Source: CAZJVD01 sp964549505 (lineage in GTDB: Bacteria; Bdellovibrionota; UBA1018; CAZJVD01). Taken from it: a stretch of 64,000 nucleotides of DNA. A model generated the notes under the pieces. That model saw only the letters and a list, made by a program, of their open reading frames with translations. It searched no databases and had not been told where the DNA came from. The stretch covers positions 18,043 through 82,042 of the forward strand of contig CAZJVD010000012.1 of assembly GCA_964549505.1 (NCBI GenBank). Reading direction: 5' to 3'. Positions within the stretch are counted from its first letter, which is position 1. Each line of letters opens with the position of its first letter. Shown in pieces: positions 24,804-33,269 of this stretch. The position numbers and the translations under genes are program-made.

Positions 24804-24831
24804 CCTGGGTTACTACACTTCATTTATTTAA

Positions 24832-25782
24832 CTACAGAATAAGTCCGAGCTCGCAAGCGGAACGCTCGAATAGTTCGCGTGTGCTCAAGCTGGTCGCTGT
24901 CCGTAACAGGTCAAGAAGAGGACGCTCCGGATGCCCCTCCGTCTGCGGCACACTGAGAGCTTCCGATATCGCTCGAGCAGCGCCAGCGAGCGCAGCGTCG
25001 TGTACGAGCTTCGGGTCGCGAGCGTGTTTCTTCTCTAGCAAAGATTCAGTCTGTGACCTCGCGATACCTCGCCTGAACCTTGCCGTCGCATAGGTGGCCA
25101 GACCTCCTAATACGAGCGTTAGCCCCGCGGCGTGGTATTTGGTGAAGTCTACACTGCCGGTACTGATCAGATCGAGCACAAGTGGCACCCCTGTATAGAC
25201 CGAAATCAGGATCGCAGCGGTAAGACCTCCCGTCGTAGTGGCCTCCCAGAAGTTTGAAGCTCGTTGTGTTCGATCGATTGCGATCGCTTCGTCGGTGAGG
25301 TCAACATCCGCGTCGAAGTCGGTCGCTGCTGCTACCAAGTCGAGCTCGATCAAAAGGCGCAAGATGCGGGCGGCCCGCTTGTTTCGTAGTTCCGGCGTTA
25401 TCGAGGTATGGGAACGCATGAAAGAGCGGATCATCACAAGGAGTAATTCCTCATAGCGGCCTTTGGAGAAGCTATATTCATTAGGGATGGTCTCAATCGA
25501 TAAAGAGGCTGCTATTCCTTCGATCGCTTCTCTGATGCCGGCTTGATCCGATTCGGAAAAAGAGCCGGGTGCCGTACTGATGATTCTCTCTGCGAGGTCT
25601 CGAGCGTTTTGTTTCTCAAACTCGGTTAAGCGACCTCTCGGGTTACTCGACACCCGCACGTTTTGTGGCCAGCGTGTTTGTCTCATTACATTTTCTGGGC
25701 CCGCCCACGCGGTAGGCGCCGAGACTGATTGCGAGACTGATTGAACGAGGAAAACTGCGGCAAAGATTAGATTCGTGTTCAT
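24832..25782 (-). CDS. Tandem paralogue E: shorter member without its own promoter block
   Basis: A 316-residue member and the most divergent at its ends. It starts MNTNLIFAAVFLVQSVSQSV instead of MGL, lacks the DEDAPAQNPTP segment, and stops at ERSACELGLIL without the C-terminal tail of the others. The core is kept: RGRLTEFEKQNARDLAERII, RILRLLIELDLVAAATDFDA, two membrane helices, ARDPKLVHDAAL and EGHPERPLLDLLRTATSL. It begins 8 bp after the stop of copy F and has no promoter block, so it is probably the second gene of an F-E operon. Function unknown. Confidence 0.85.
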   Translation of the reverse strand: MNTNLIFAAVFLVQSVSQSVSAPTAWAGPENVMRQTRWPQNVRVSSNPRGRLTEFEKQNARDLAERIISTAPGSFSESDQAGIREAIEGIAASLSIETIPNEYSFSKGRYEELLLVMIRSFMRSHTSITPELRNKRAARILRLLIELDLVAAATDFDADVDLTDEAIAIDRTQRASNFWEATTTGGLTAAILISVYTGVPLVLDLISTGSVDFTKYHAAGLTLVLGGLATYATARFRRGIARSQTESLLEKKHARDPKLVHDAALAGAARAISEALSVPQTEGHPERPLLDLLRTATSLSTRELFERSACELGLIL

Positions 25783-25790
25783 ATGCTTTT

Positions 25791-26834
25791 CTAGTTCGCC
25801 CGCGGTGCCGGATCGTGGTCTAACTTGACAACATTGTAAGATCTAAGGCGGAGCTGACACAACGCCCTCGTGAACAGTTCGCGCGTGTCCAGCTTCGTGG
25901 CTCTCGTCAACAAGCCTACAACAGCGAACTCCGGATGCCGTCCTTCGAACCTTGATGTACGGAGCAGCGCAAACGCGATCTCTCGAGTGGCGAGATCAAG
26001 CGCAGCTTCGTAGACAGATTCTTGTCTGCGATCCTCCTGCGCTTTTCGGAGGCTTGAAGACAATCTGCTAAAATCAACGGACTTGTCGTGTGCGATAGCA
26101 TAACCAACAAGAGCGGGCACCGCGGCCACGAAGCCCCAACCGCAAGCCTCGAGGCAGGTGCTGAATGTTTTATTCTCGGGTAGCGAGGTGACGGCGACGA
26201 CGGCGTTCCCGACCGTTGCGACGATCGAAAATACTGCAGAAAGTGCTGTAGTTATGACCGCAGCGCCAAGGCTCATTTTTTCGGCATTACTCCACCAGGC
26301 TTCAGTCTGTTGTGATTTATGGATCTCGACCGCTTCGCGAGCGATGTCAACACCGGCGTCGAAGTTGGTGGCTGCTGCTGCCAAGTCGAGCTCGATCAGG
26401 AGGCGCAAGACGAGGGCGGCTTGCGTGTCGAGCTCCTCTGCGGTTAAGGCAGTCGTTCGCAACTGTCTGAAACGATCGATCTCGTCCCGCAGTGCGACGA
26501 TACGATTGGTCATGACGACCTTATGGGTCTCGCGGTTGGTGATAAGCGGCATCGGCGCTGCTATCTTCTCGATGGCCTCTCGGAAGGACAGTCGATCCGC
26601 TACGGAAAACGACTCGGGTGCTGTGTCTACAATTCTCTCTGCGAGACGTGCAGCGGCTCGCCTCCGAAAATCATTTAAGTGACTGCGGCTGTCCTCCGAC
26701 ACCTTTACTTCTAGTGGTGCTGTACGCGAGGGTTGCGCTTCGTCGTCTGGGCCCGCCCACGCGGTAGGCGCCGAGACTGATTGCGAGACTGATTGAACGA
26801 GGAAAACCGCGGCAAAGAGTAGATGAAGACCCAT
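25791..26834 (-). CDS. Tandem paralogue F: exported two-helix membrane protein
   Basis: A 347-residue member and the 5'-most of the array in transcription order. Signal peptide MGLHLLFAAVFLVQSVSQSV is followed by APTAWAGP, shared with copy E. LRLLIELDLAAAATNFDAGVD marks the N-terminal domain (residues about 143-163). Helices GAAVITTALSAVFSIVATVG and GWGFVAAVPALVGYAIAH are present. The C-terminal domain has RQESVYEAALDLA, RHPEFAVVGLLTRATKLD and ALCQLRLRSYN, ending DHDPAPRAN. It has the conserved promoter block and 5' repeat, and lies downstream of the OppA-like gene on the same strand. Function unknown. Confidence 0.88.
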   Translation of the reverse strand: MGLHLLFAAVFLVQSVSQSVSAPTAWAGPDDEAQPSRTAPLEVKVSEDSRSHLNDFRRRAAARLAERIVDTAPESFSVADRLSFREAIEKIAAPMPLITNRETHKVVMTNRIVALRDEIDRFRQLRTTALTAEELDTQAALVLRLLIELDLAAAATNFDAGVDIAREAVEIHKSQQTEAWWSNAEKMSLGAAVITTALSAVFSIVATVGNAVVAVTSLPENKTFSTCLEACGWGFVAAVPALVGYAIAHDKSVDFSRLSSSLRKAQEDRRQESVYEAALDLATREIAFALLRTSRFEGRHPEFAVVGLLTRATKLDTRELFTRALCQLRLRSYNVVKLDHDPAPRAN

Positions 26835-26957
26835 GGGGGGTCTTTAGCAGCGGCGTCACGAGTTGTAAACTGGGCTGTTAAACGTTGTTTATATAATAAA
26901 TCCGAGCATGCTTGAGCTTGCCTGGGCTCGCTTGCGCTCGGGTCCTGATCGCCGCGC
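26835..26957. repeat. Intergenic repeat upstream of paralogue F, with a hairpin
   Basis: Second copy of the 23557-23682 element. The hairpin pairs CGAGC (26903-26907) with GCTCG (26936-26940), and inner GAGC (26914-26917) with GCTC (26926-26929). It sits between the stop of the OppA-like gene and the copy F promoter. On the minus strand a moderately T-rich stretch follows, so it may terminate upstream transcription. Confidence 0.6.
26841..26869 (-). promoter_or_regulatory. Conserved promoter block of paralogue F
   Basis: TTTACA, 17 bp, TGC-TAAAGA, six C, then the ATG at 26834 on the minus strand. The spacer has drifted (GACGCCGCTGC) but its length is kept at 17. Confidence 0.6.
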
Positions 26958-26973
26958 CAGCCGCCGAACGCGT

Positions 26974-28740
26974 CTAGCGTTCGACCTTGAGAAACTTCAG
27001 CCGGCTCGACATGAACTCCGAACCACGAAAGTTCTTTAACCAAGGCTGAATCACCACCTTTTCTTCGACGTAGAAAAGTGGACCCACGGGGGCCTCGGTC
27101 GCAATGATTTTCTCCAGCTTTTCTGTGAGAGCCTTGACCTGATCCGCCTGCGTGTCGGGGTTTCGTTCGGCCAGTTCTTCGAGGAGACCATCGAACGTCG
27201 CGTTCTCGAAGCCGCTCAGGTTCCGTCCTGCAGGAGCGACCGCTTTGCTGTTGAGAATCTGATAGGCCTGCTCGGCTGTTGGCACGGGATTTTTCCAGGT
27301 GTAAAGAGCCAGATCGTAGCGCCCCTCAGCGAGGCGGCTGGTGTACAACGATCGCGGGGAGAGACGCGCGCGCACAGGAATCCCAGCTGCTTGCCAGGTC
27401 GCCACAAGAAAATCAGCTTTTTTTCGGCTGAGTTCGCCGTCATCCAACACCTCGAGGAAAACCGGAGGCAACGGCCGCTCAGCGCTCACACCTGCTTTTT
27501 CCAAAAGCTTCCGAAAAGGAATCGGCTCCGGACCACCCCACGCAAACGAAACCGGACTTCGACCTGAGACACCCGGGGGAACGAGCTGGTCGGCCAAGTT
27601 TTCTTTGGAGGTGTCGAGAGCTGCCAGCAGCTTCTCGCGATCAATCGCTTTGAGAAACGCCAAGCGCATCTCGCGATTGCGCGCAAACACTCCGCGTTTC
27701 TGATTGAACACAATCATCTCCACTGTTGCGCCCGTTGACGATGTCGGTGCGACGGTGCTCGACGGGGAGGGCGATGGCGTTTGCCAGTAGTCTACTTTTC
27801 CAGAAGACAGTTTCTCTTTTTGTTTCTCGAGGCTCGGTTCAAATTCGACCAGAATCTTTGTCGCGAGTGGAAGCGGTTTTCCCGCACTGGCTAACAATCC
27901 CTTTTGTCGAAAACGTTCGCCGCCAGCTGTCGGGTAGAAAACCGGGCGATACTTGGGATTGCGTTCGAGAATCCATGTTTTTCCGCGCGTGCGCTTTGCT
28001 AAAACAAAAGGACCCGTTCCGACCGCGGCGTCTTCGAGCAGTCCCTGTCGGTTACTCAAGAGATCGACCGCTTCGCGAGGAACCACTGAAAAAAATGGCA
28101 ATGTGAGTAAGTGAGCGAAACTGGGACGCGGTTCGGTGAGTTCGATCACGAGCGTGTAAGGATCGAGTGCAGTCAAGCCTTCGATCTTCTCTGCGAAGAT
28201 CGCCGCGCGTTCCTTGCCTTTCGCTTTCGCCAACCGCGCGCGGAAATTATCGAAACCTTTGACAGACCCTTTGATGTAACCCCAAACTTTCGAGTCGACT
28301 TCAGGCAATGCCAAGCGCTTCCATGAAAAAATCAAATCGTCCGTTGTGACGGCGCGGCCTTCGCCTTTTGTCGCTACAAAGACAGAACTGTCTTGAAACT
28401 TAAGATCATCGCGCAGACGGATCTTCCATCGCGTAAAGCGTGCGGTGGCTTCGGGGAGATCCGCCGCCAGTAACGGATCCAGGTGATAGTCTTCGTCGAG
28501 ATAGCGGTACTGATAGAGACCTTCGTAGATGGCGCCGATGAGTTCCCAAGAACTTGGGTCGAAACTTCGCGCCGGATCCAAGCTGTCGACTTCGTGAGTT
28601 TTCAAAATGTGAAGTGTGCCGGTGTCATACGGCGCCGGAGTTGCCGTGGGCGCCACAGACTCGTGAGACGGGGGTGACGCGTGACCTACTGACATATTTA
28701 AAAAGAGACTCGTTAAAACTCCGAACGTCGTCTTATTCAC
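26974..28740 (-). CDS. OppA-like extracellular solute-binding protein (SBP family 5)
   Basis: A 588-residue periplasmic binding protein of the peptide/nickel ABC-importer type. After a signal peptide (GVLTSLFLNMSVGHAS) comes the family N-terminus LHILKTHEVDSLDPARSFD, then IGAIYEGLYQYRYLD, the characteristic VTTDDLIFSWKR, FVLAKRTRGKTWILERNPKY and MRLAFLKAIDREKLL. Such proteins bind oligopeptides and pass them to a permease. No permease or ATPase genes are adjacent, so the partner is elsewhere, or the protein may work in chaperone-like or peptidoglycan-peptide recycling roles. It starts with GTG overlapping the alaS stop by 4 bp (GTGA). Confidence 0.9.
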   Translation of the reverse strand: MNKTTFGVLTSLFLNMSVGHASPPSHESVAPTATPAPYDTGTLHILKTHEVDSLDPARSFDPSSWELIGAIYEGLYQYRYLDEDYHLDPLLAADLPEATARFTRWKIRLRDDLKFQDSSVFVATKGEGRAVTTDDLIFSWKRLALPEVDSKVWGYIKGSVKGFDNFRARLAKAKGKERAAIFAEKIEGLTALDPYTLVIELTEPRPSFAHLLTLPFFSVVPREAVDLLSNRQGLLEDAAVGTGPFVLAKRTRGKTWILERNPKYRPVFYPTAGGERFRQKGLLASAGKPLPLATKILVEFEPSLEKQKEKLSSGKVDYWQTPSPSPSSTVAPTSSTGATVEMIVFNQKRGVFARNREMRLAFLKAIDREKLLAALDTSKENLADQLVPPGVSGRSPVSFAWGGPEPIPFRKLLEKAGVSAERPLPPVFLEVLDDGELSRKKADFLVATWQAAGIPVRARLSPRSLYTSRLAEGRYDLALYTWKNPVPTAEQAYQILNSKAVAPAGRNLSGFENATFDGLLEELAERNPDTQADQVKALTEKLEKIIATEAPVGPLFYVEEKVVIQPWLKNFRGSEFMSSRLKFLKVER

Positions 28741-31433
28741 GAGAGAAGCTCCTCTATCGCTTTGCGTGCCGCTGAAAGTGCGCTGTCGAGACCCGCCAGC
28801 TTTCCACCGCCGGCTTGTGCCAGTTCTGGTTTTCCTCCGCCCCGCCCGTCAATAAGCGGTGAGACTTTCTGGATGATACCGTTCGCCGTGACTGCTCCTG
28901 GAACCTTGGCGCCTCTCGCGATGACGATCAAAGCTTTTCCTTCTGCGGTGTCTTCCATCCCGAGAACCGAAACCAAACGAGGTTCTTTGTTGCGGAGCTG
29001 CTCGCTGAGTTCGCGAAGGTTTTTCATTCCCTCACCGCCGCCGGCATCAGCCGGGCGCTTCTCAACGAGGATCAAGGTTCCACGCACGTCTTCGGCGCGT
29101 TCGATCAGGCTACCCAAGTCGCCCGCGATATTCTTGGACTCCAGTTTTTCGAGCCGTGATGTGAGTTCTTTTTCCGTGGCTCGCATCTTGTCGATCTTCG
29201 CCGCGATTTCGTCGTTCGAAGACGCTTTCACACGGGTGCGGAGATCACGAACCGTTGCCTCCTGGTCGCGTAAGTAACGAAACGCACCTTCGGAAGTGTA
29301 GGCGATGATGCGTCGGACGCCGGCTGCAATCCCGCTTTCCGATACGATCTTGAAACAATGAATCTCCTCGGCATTTGAAACGTGCGTGCCTCCGCAGAGC
29401 TCCGTGGACACGCTCCCAACCTGAATCACGCGTACCTGGTCGCCATACTTCTCACCGAAAAAAGCAATGGCACCCTTTTTAACGGCCTCGTCTTTAGCCA
29501 TGACGGCCTTGCTGACCGGATCGGCCGACCAGATGCGCTCGTTGATCTTGTTCTCGATCGTCGTGAGTTCGTCCGTCGTGAGCGGCTGAAAGTGCGAAAA
29601 ATCAAAACGAAGCAGATCCGAGTTCACGAGCGAACCGGCTTGCTTGACGTGATCACCCAACGTCGACCGAAGAGCCCAGTGCAATAAGTGAGTTGCGGTG
29701 TGATTGCGTGCGGTTGCCGCCCGTAACTTTTTATCCGAGATCTCATGCACTTTTTGTCCGACGGCGATACTGCCCGTGGTGCCTTCTAAAACAGCAAACG
29801 TGAGTTCGGGGAGCGGTTTCGTGCAGTCGACCACGCGAAAGGTACCGCCGGGTCCGCGTACTTCGCCGCGGTCGCCCATCTGTCCGCCGCCTTCGCCGTA
29901 GAACGGTGTTTTTTCAAACGACGCGAAAACGGTTTTGTTCGTCGACGAAAACTCAAAGCGATCGACCGAAACAAGTGCGTCGCCCTTGCGCGCAACCAAC
30001 GCCGTCACAGGCGACTCCTCTTCGAGTTTTTCGTAACCCGTGAACTCGGGTAGCTTGTTCTTAGTCTTCAGAGCGTTTGCGACTTCCGAGAAGACTGGAT
30101 CAACGGCCTGGTCGCCCGAGCCTTTCCAGCTCTTGCGCGAATCATCGCGTTGTTTTTCCATCGCTTGTTCAAAACCTTTTTCGTCGAGCGAAAGCCCACG
30201 CTCGGTGAGAATCACGCGTGTGAGGTCGAGAGGAAAGCCGTACGTATCGTAAAGCTTGAAAGCGACGCCGCCCGACAAGGCTTTTCCCTTGGAGAGGCTC
30301 TTCGTTTCGGTGTCGAGGAGTTCAAGACCGCGCTCCAGCGTTCGGAAAAACTGTTCTTCTTCGGCTTTCACGGCGCGCGTGATGAGTACGCGTTTGGACT
30401 CGAGATCCGGATACGCGGTTTTCATCTGATCGACGACGAACGAGGCTGTTTCAAACAAAAACGGGTCGTTCAGCCCAAGCTTCTTGCCGTAGCGAATCGC
30501 GCGTCTCATGATCCGACGGAGTACATAGCCACGGCCTTCGTTCGATGGCAGCACACCATCGCCCATCAAGAACGCTGTCGCGCGCGAGTGATCGGCGATC
30601 ACGCGCAAGGCAACCGTATCAGGATTCGAGGGATCGATCGTCAAAGGTTTGCGTGCGATATCTGCCGCGCGTTTCATCAGATCTCGAAAGAGGTCGATCT
30701 CATAGTTCGAGTTGACGTTTTGCAGTGTCGAAGCTAAGCGCTCCAGTCCAGCACCCGTGTCGACCGATGGCTTTGGGAGCGGCTTTGTTTTTCCGTCCGC
30801 GCTTCGTTCGAACTGCATGAAGACGAGATTCCAAATCTCCATGAAGCGGTCACAGTTGCATCCGACTTTACAGTCAGGCTTTCCGCATCCGTGTTGCTTG
30901 CCACGATCCACGAAAATCTCGGTGCAGGGTCCGCAAGGCCCGGTGTCACCCATCGCCCAAAAGTTATCTTCATCAAAACGCGAAATACGATCGCGCGGAA
31001 CACTTTCTTGTTTGTGCCAGAGATCTGCAGCCTCATCGTCGGTCGTATGAACCGTCACATACAAGCGGTCTTTGGGGATTTTGAGTTCCTTCGTGATGAA
31101 CTCCCACGCAAACCGGATCGCGTCTTTTTTGAAGTAATCTCCGAAAGAAAAGTTTCCAAGCATCTCAAAGAACGTGTGATGCCGGGCCGTGAAGCCTACG
31201 TTCTCGAGGTCGTTATGCTTCCCGCCGGCGCGCACGCACTTCTGAGCCGTCGTGGCGCGTGAGTAAGGTCGCTTTTCGCGTCCTGTAAAAACGTCTTTGA
31301 ATTGAACCATCCCTGCGTTGGTGAAGAGAAGTGTGGGATCGTTCTGTGGAATCAGGGACGAGCTTTCAACGACGGTGTGCCCGTTTTTCTCAAAGTATTT
31401 GAGAAATGCGGTGCGGATTTCGCTGGCTTTCAT
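28737..31433 (-). CDS. alaS: Alanyl-tRNA synthetase
   Basis: An 898-residue class II enzyme that charges tRNA-Ala and edits Ser/Gly mischarging. Motif 1 and the active-site region are visible (LFTNAGMVQFKDVFTG, RATTAQKCVRAGGKHNDLE over residues about 30-77). The editing domain has NHTATHLLHWALR and the CGGTHV zinc site. The C-terminal C-Ala domain ends GKPELAQAGGGKLAGLDSAL. All four editing-site ligands (HxxxH and CxxxH) are present. AAGGA lies just before the ATG. It is separated from recA by 113 bp with a strong hairpin, and coupled to the OppA-like gene. Confidence 0.98.
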   Translation of the reverse strand: MKASEIRTAFLKYFEKNGHTVVESSSLIPQNDPTLLFTNAGMVQFKDVFTGREKRPYSRATTAQKCVRAGGKHNDLENVGFTARHHTFFEMLGNFSFGDYFKKDAIRFAWEFITKELKIPKDRLYVTVHTTDDEAADLWHKQESVPRDRISRFDEDNFWAMGDTGPCGPCTEIFVDRGKQHGCGKPDCKVGCNCDRFMEIWNLVFMQFERSADGKTKPLPKPSVDTGAGLERLASTLQNVNSNYEIDLFRDLMKRAADIARKPLTIDPSNPDTVALRVIADHSRATAFLMGDGVLPSNEGRGYVLRRIMRRAIRYGKKLGLNDPFLFETASFVVDQMKTAYPDLESKRVLITRAVKAEEEQFFRTLERGLELLDTETKSLSKGKALSGGVAFKLYDTYGFPLDLTRVILTERGLSLDEKGFEQAMEKQRDDSRKSWKGSGDQAVDPVFSEVANALKTKNKLPEFTGYEKLEEESPVTALVARKGDALVSVDRFEFSSTNKTVFASFEKTPFYGEGGGQMGDRGEVRGPGGTFRVVDCTKPLPELTFAVLEGTTGSIAVGQKVHEISDKKLRAATARNHTATHLLHWALRSTLGDHVKQAGSLVNSDLLRFDFSHFQPLTTDELTTIENKINERIWSADPVSKAVMAKDEAVKKGAIAFFGEKYGDQVRVIQVGSVSTELCGGTHVSNAEEIHCFKIVSESGIAAGVRRIIAYTSEGAFRYLRDQEATVRDLRTRVKASSNDEIAAKIDKMRATEKELTSRLEKLESKNIAGDLGSLIERAEDVRGTLILVEKRPADAGGGEGMKNLRELSEQLRNKEPRLVSVLGMEDTAEGKALIVIARGAKVPGAVTANGIIQKVSPLIDGRGGGKPELAQAGGGKLAGLDSALSAARKAIEELLS

Positions 31434-31477
31434 TCCTTATGTTGTATCGCAAAATGTAAGTCGCGGCGACATAAAGA

Positions 31478-31517
31478 GCTCTCGGTATCGCCACGTTTCA
31501 GCGACGATACCGAGAGC
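31478..31517 (-). terminator. Strong hairpin between recA and alaS
   Basis: Two perfect 13-bp arms, GCTCTCGGTATCG (31478-31490) and its complement (31505-31517), with a 14-base loop. On the minus strand it starts 30 bases after the recA stop and is followed by TCTTTATG, a short T-poor tail. It is probably the recA terminator or a partial terminator before alaS. Confidence 0.65.
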
Positions 31518-31546
31518 AAGCTATCTGAGACTTTAAAAACAGGATC

Positions 31547-32722
31547 TTACTTCTTACGAGGAGGCGCTACCGCTTCCTTGGCTTCTGCTTTCGCTGGAGC
31601 CGCTATCGGGGCGCCGGGTGCCGAAGCAGCGGCCTCTTCTGAAACGGCAAAACTAGCAGCAGCTGCTGCTGGTGAGTTCGGCGCTGGTGAAACCACCGCT
31701 CGCTTCATCACTTCTTCGCGGATCGTTTTTGCGTGGGCCGGGTTGGCTAGCAACCACTCGATTGCGTTCTGACGACCTTGGCCGATGCGTTCTTCCTTAT
31801 AGCTAAACCAGGTTCCGCTCTTTTCGATGACATTATACTTCGCTCCACAATCGAGCAGGTCTCCTTCGCGCGAGATGCCTTGGCCGTAAAGAATATCAAA
31901 CTCGACCTCTTTGAACGGTGGCGCGACTTTGTTTTTAACGACTTTCACGCGGGTTCGGTTGCCGATGACATCTTCGCCTTCTTTGATCGCTCCGATACGT
32001 CGGATGTCCATGCGAACGGATGAGTAAAACTTAAGTGCGTTTCCACCGGTGGTGGTTTCTGGATTTCCGAACATCACACCGATTTTCATACGAATCTGGT
32101 TGATGAATACGACCAACGTTTTACTACGGTTGATCGAAGCGGTGAGTTTTCGAAGCGCTTGGCTCATCAAGCGTGCTTGAAGACCCATGTGCGCATCGCC
32201 CATCTCGCCTTCGATCTCGGCGCGTGGAACAAGAGCCGCGACCGAGTCGATGACGAGGATATCAATGCCGCCCGAACGCACGAGCATGTCCGTGATCTCA
32301 AGCGCTTGCTCACCGGTATCCGGTTGCGAGATCAGAAGATCATCGGTTTTTACGCCGAGCTTACGTGCGTACTCAACATCGAGTGCGTGTTCTGCGTCGA
32401 CGAACGCAGCGACGCCGCCTTGGCGCTGTGCTTCGGCAACGAGATGAAGTGTGAGTGTCGTTTTTCCGGAGGACTCAGGTCCATAGATTTCGACAATCCG
32501 TCCGCGCGGCAAACCGCCGACGCCGAGAGCGATATCAAGACCAATGGATCCTGTAGGAATCGTTTTGATGTCAGGCGCGAGCGACTCGTGGGTGCCCAAG
32601 CGCATGATCGAGCCTTTGCCAAATTGTTTTTCAATCGACTGAATCGCAAGTTCGATCGCTTTATTTTTTTGTTTTGGATCGGTTTGTTGTGAGTTGCTGG
32701 TTTGTGGTGCCGTAGGTTGCAT
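31547..32722 (-). CDS. recA: Recombinase RecA
   Basis: A 391-residue RecA: filament-forming ATPase for homologous recombination and LexA cleavage. Walker A GPESSGKTTL is at about residue 82, with VIDSVAALVPRAEIEGEMGD and the loop-L2 region NQIRMKIGVMFGNPETTTGG further on (positions about 160-230). The C-terminus is longer than in E. coli and becomes an Ala/Pro-rich tail (SPAAAAASF to AVAPPRKK) instead of an acidic one. AAGGAG precedes the ATG by seven or eight bases. The start lies inside the 3' end of cinA (62-bp overlap). I see no clear LexA box. Confidence 0.98.
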   Translation of the reverse strand: MQPTAPQTSNSQQTDPKQKNKAIELAIQSIEKQFGKGSIMRLGTHESLAPDIKTIPTGSIGLDIALGVGGLPRGRIVEIYGPESSGKTTLTLHLVAEAQRQGGVAAFVDAEHALDVEYARKLGVKTDDLLISQPDTGEQALEITDMLVRSGGIDILVIDSVAALVPRAEIEGEMGDAHMGLQARLMSQALRKLTASINRSKTLVVFINQIRMKIGVMFGNPETTTGGNALKFYSSVRMDIRRIGAIKEGEDVIGNRTRVKVVKNKVAPPFKEVEFDILYGQGISREGDLLDCGAKYNVIEKSGTWFSYKEERIGQGRQNAIEWLLANPAHAKTIREEVMKRAVVSPAPNSPAAAAASFAVSEEAAASAPGAPIAAPAKAEAKEAVAPPRKK

Positions 32723-33269
32723 CGAGACTTCTCCTTTGTTTCGCGCCTTTTTGCGAGGAAGACAGCAAAGACCGTACCATCGAAAGAAGGGCTTGAGAAG
32801 CGCGCTTCTGTCGGTGAACGCGACCGCGAGTCGATCGTACGGACTCGCGTTTTGTTTTCACGACAGCCACGGTGTTCTCAGTAGATCTGCCGCGCTTGCG
32901 ACTTCTGCGTCTCGCAACCGAAATAAAAAAAACGCCGTCGAGTTTCGGTGGCGCGTCGGGTCCCATATGACCGGTGATCGATGCAGCGATCGTCGCGTGT
33001 GGAACCAAGTTCAATGCATCGCGCGCCATGACTTGCGCGGTCTTCGCTGAAACGACACTGGCTTCGGTAATTTTTTTCGCTTCAGCCGATCTTAAAACGT
33101 GACGCTTTGTAAAAACTTGGTAGGTGACGAGGGAGCCAGCAAACGCTTTGCTTCCACCCGGAATCTTCGTGATTTGCGACGCTATGAGTCCTCCGGTGCA
33201 GCTCTCGACTAAGAGGAGGCATTCACCATTCTTCTCGAGCATTCGTAAAACGTCGCGTGCCAGGTTCAT
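32661..33269 (-). CDS. cinA: CinA C-terminal-domain protein (NMN amidohydrolase type)
   Basis: A 202-residue stand-alone CinA C-terminal domain, the PncC-like nicotinamide-nucleotide amidase fold that recycles NMN. The signature VESCTGGLIAS is followed by GSKAFAGSLVTY, a helical middle, AASITGHMGPDAPPKLDG and a C-terminal helix ASQALLSMVRSL. The N-terminal MoCF domain of full CinA is missing, which is common. The ATG at 33269 overlaps the pgpA stop as ATGA. The last about 20 residues are low complexity and read into the start of recA. The cinA-recA order is widespread and suggests cotranscription. Confidence 0.88.
   Translation of the reverse strand: MNLARDVLRMLEKNGECLLLVESCTGGLIASQITKIPGGSKAFAGSLVTYQVFTKRHVLRSAEAKKITEASVVSAKTAQVMARDALNLVPHATIAASITGHMGPDAPPKLDGVFFISVARRRSRKRGRSTENTVAVVKTKRESVRSTRGRVHRQKRASQALLSMVRSLLSSSQKGAKQRRSLDATYGTTNQQLTTNRSKTKK

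Noticed and set aside
20212..26834. The tandem array as a mobile element, phage region or toxin-immunity array
   Set aside because: No transposase, integrase or flanking target duplication is seen, and members are all of one type instead of alternating with small partners.
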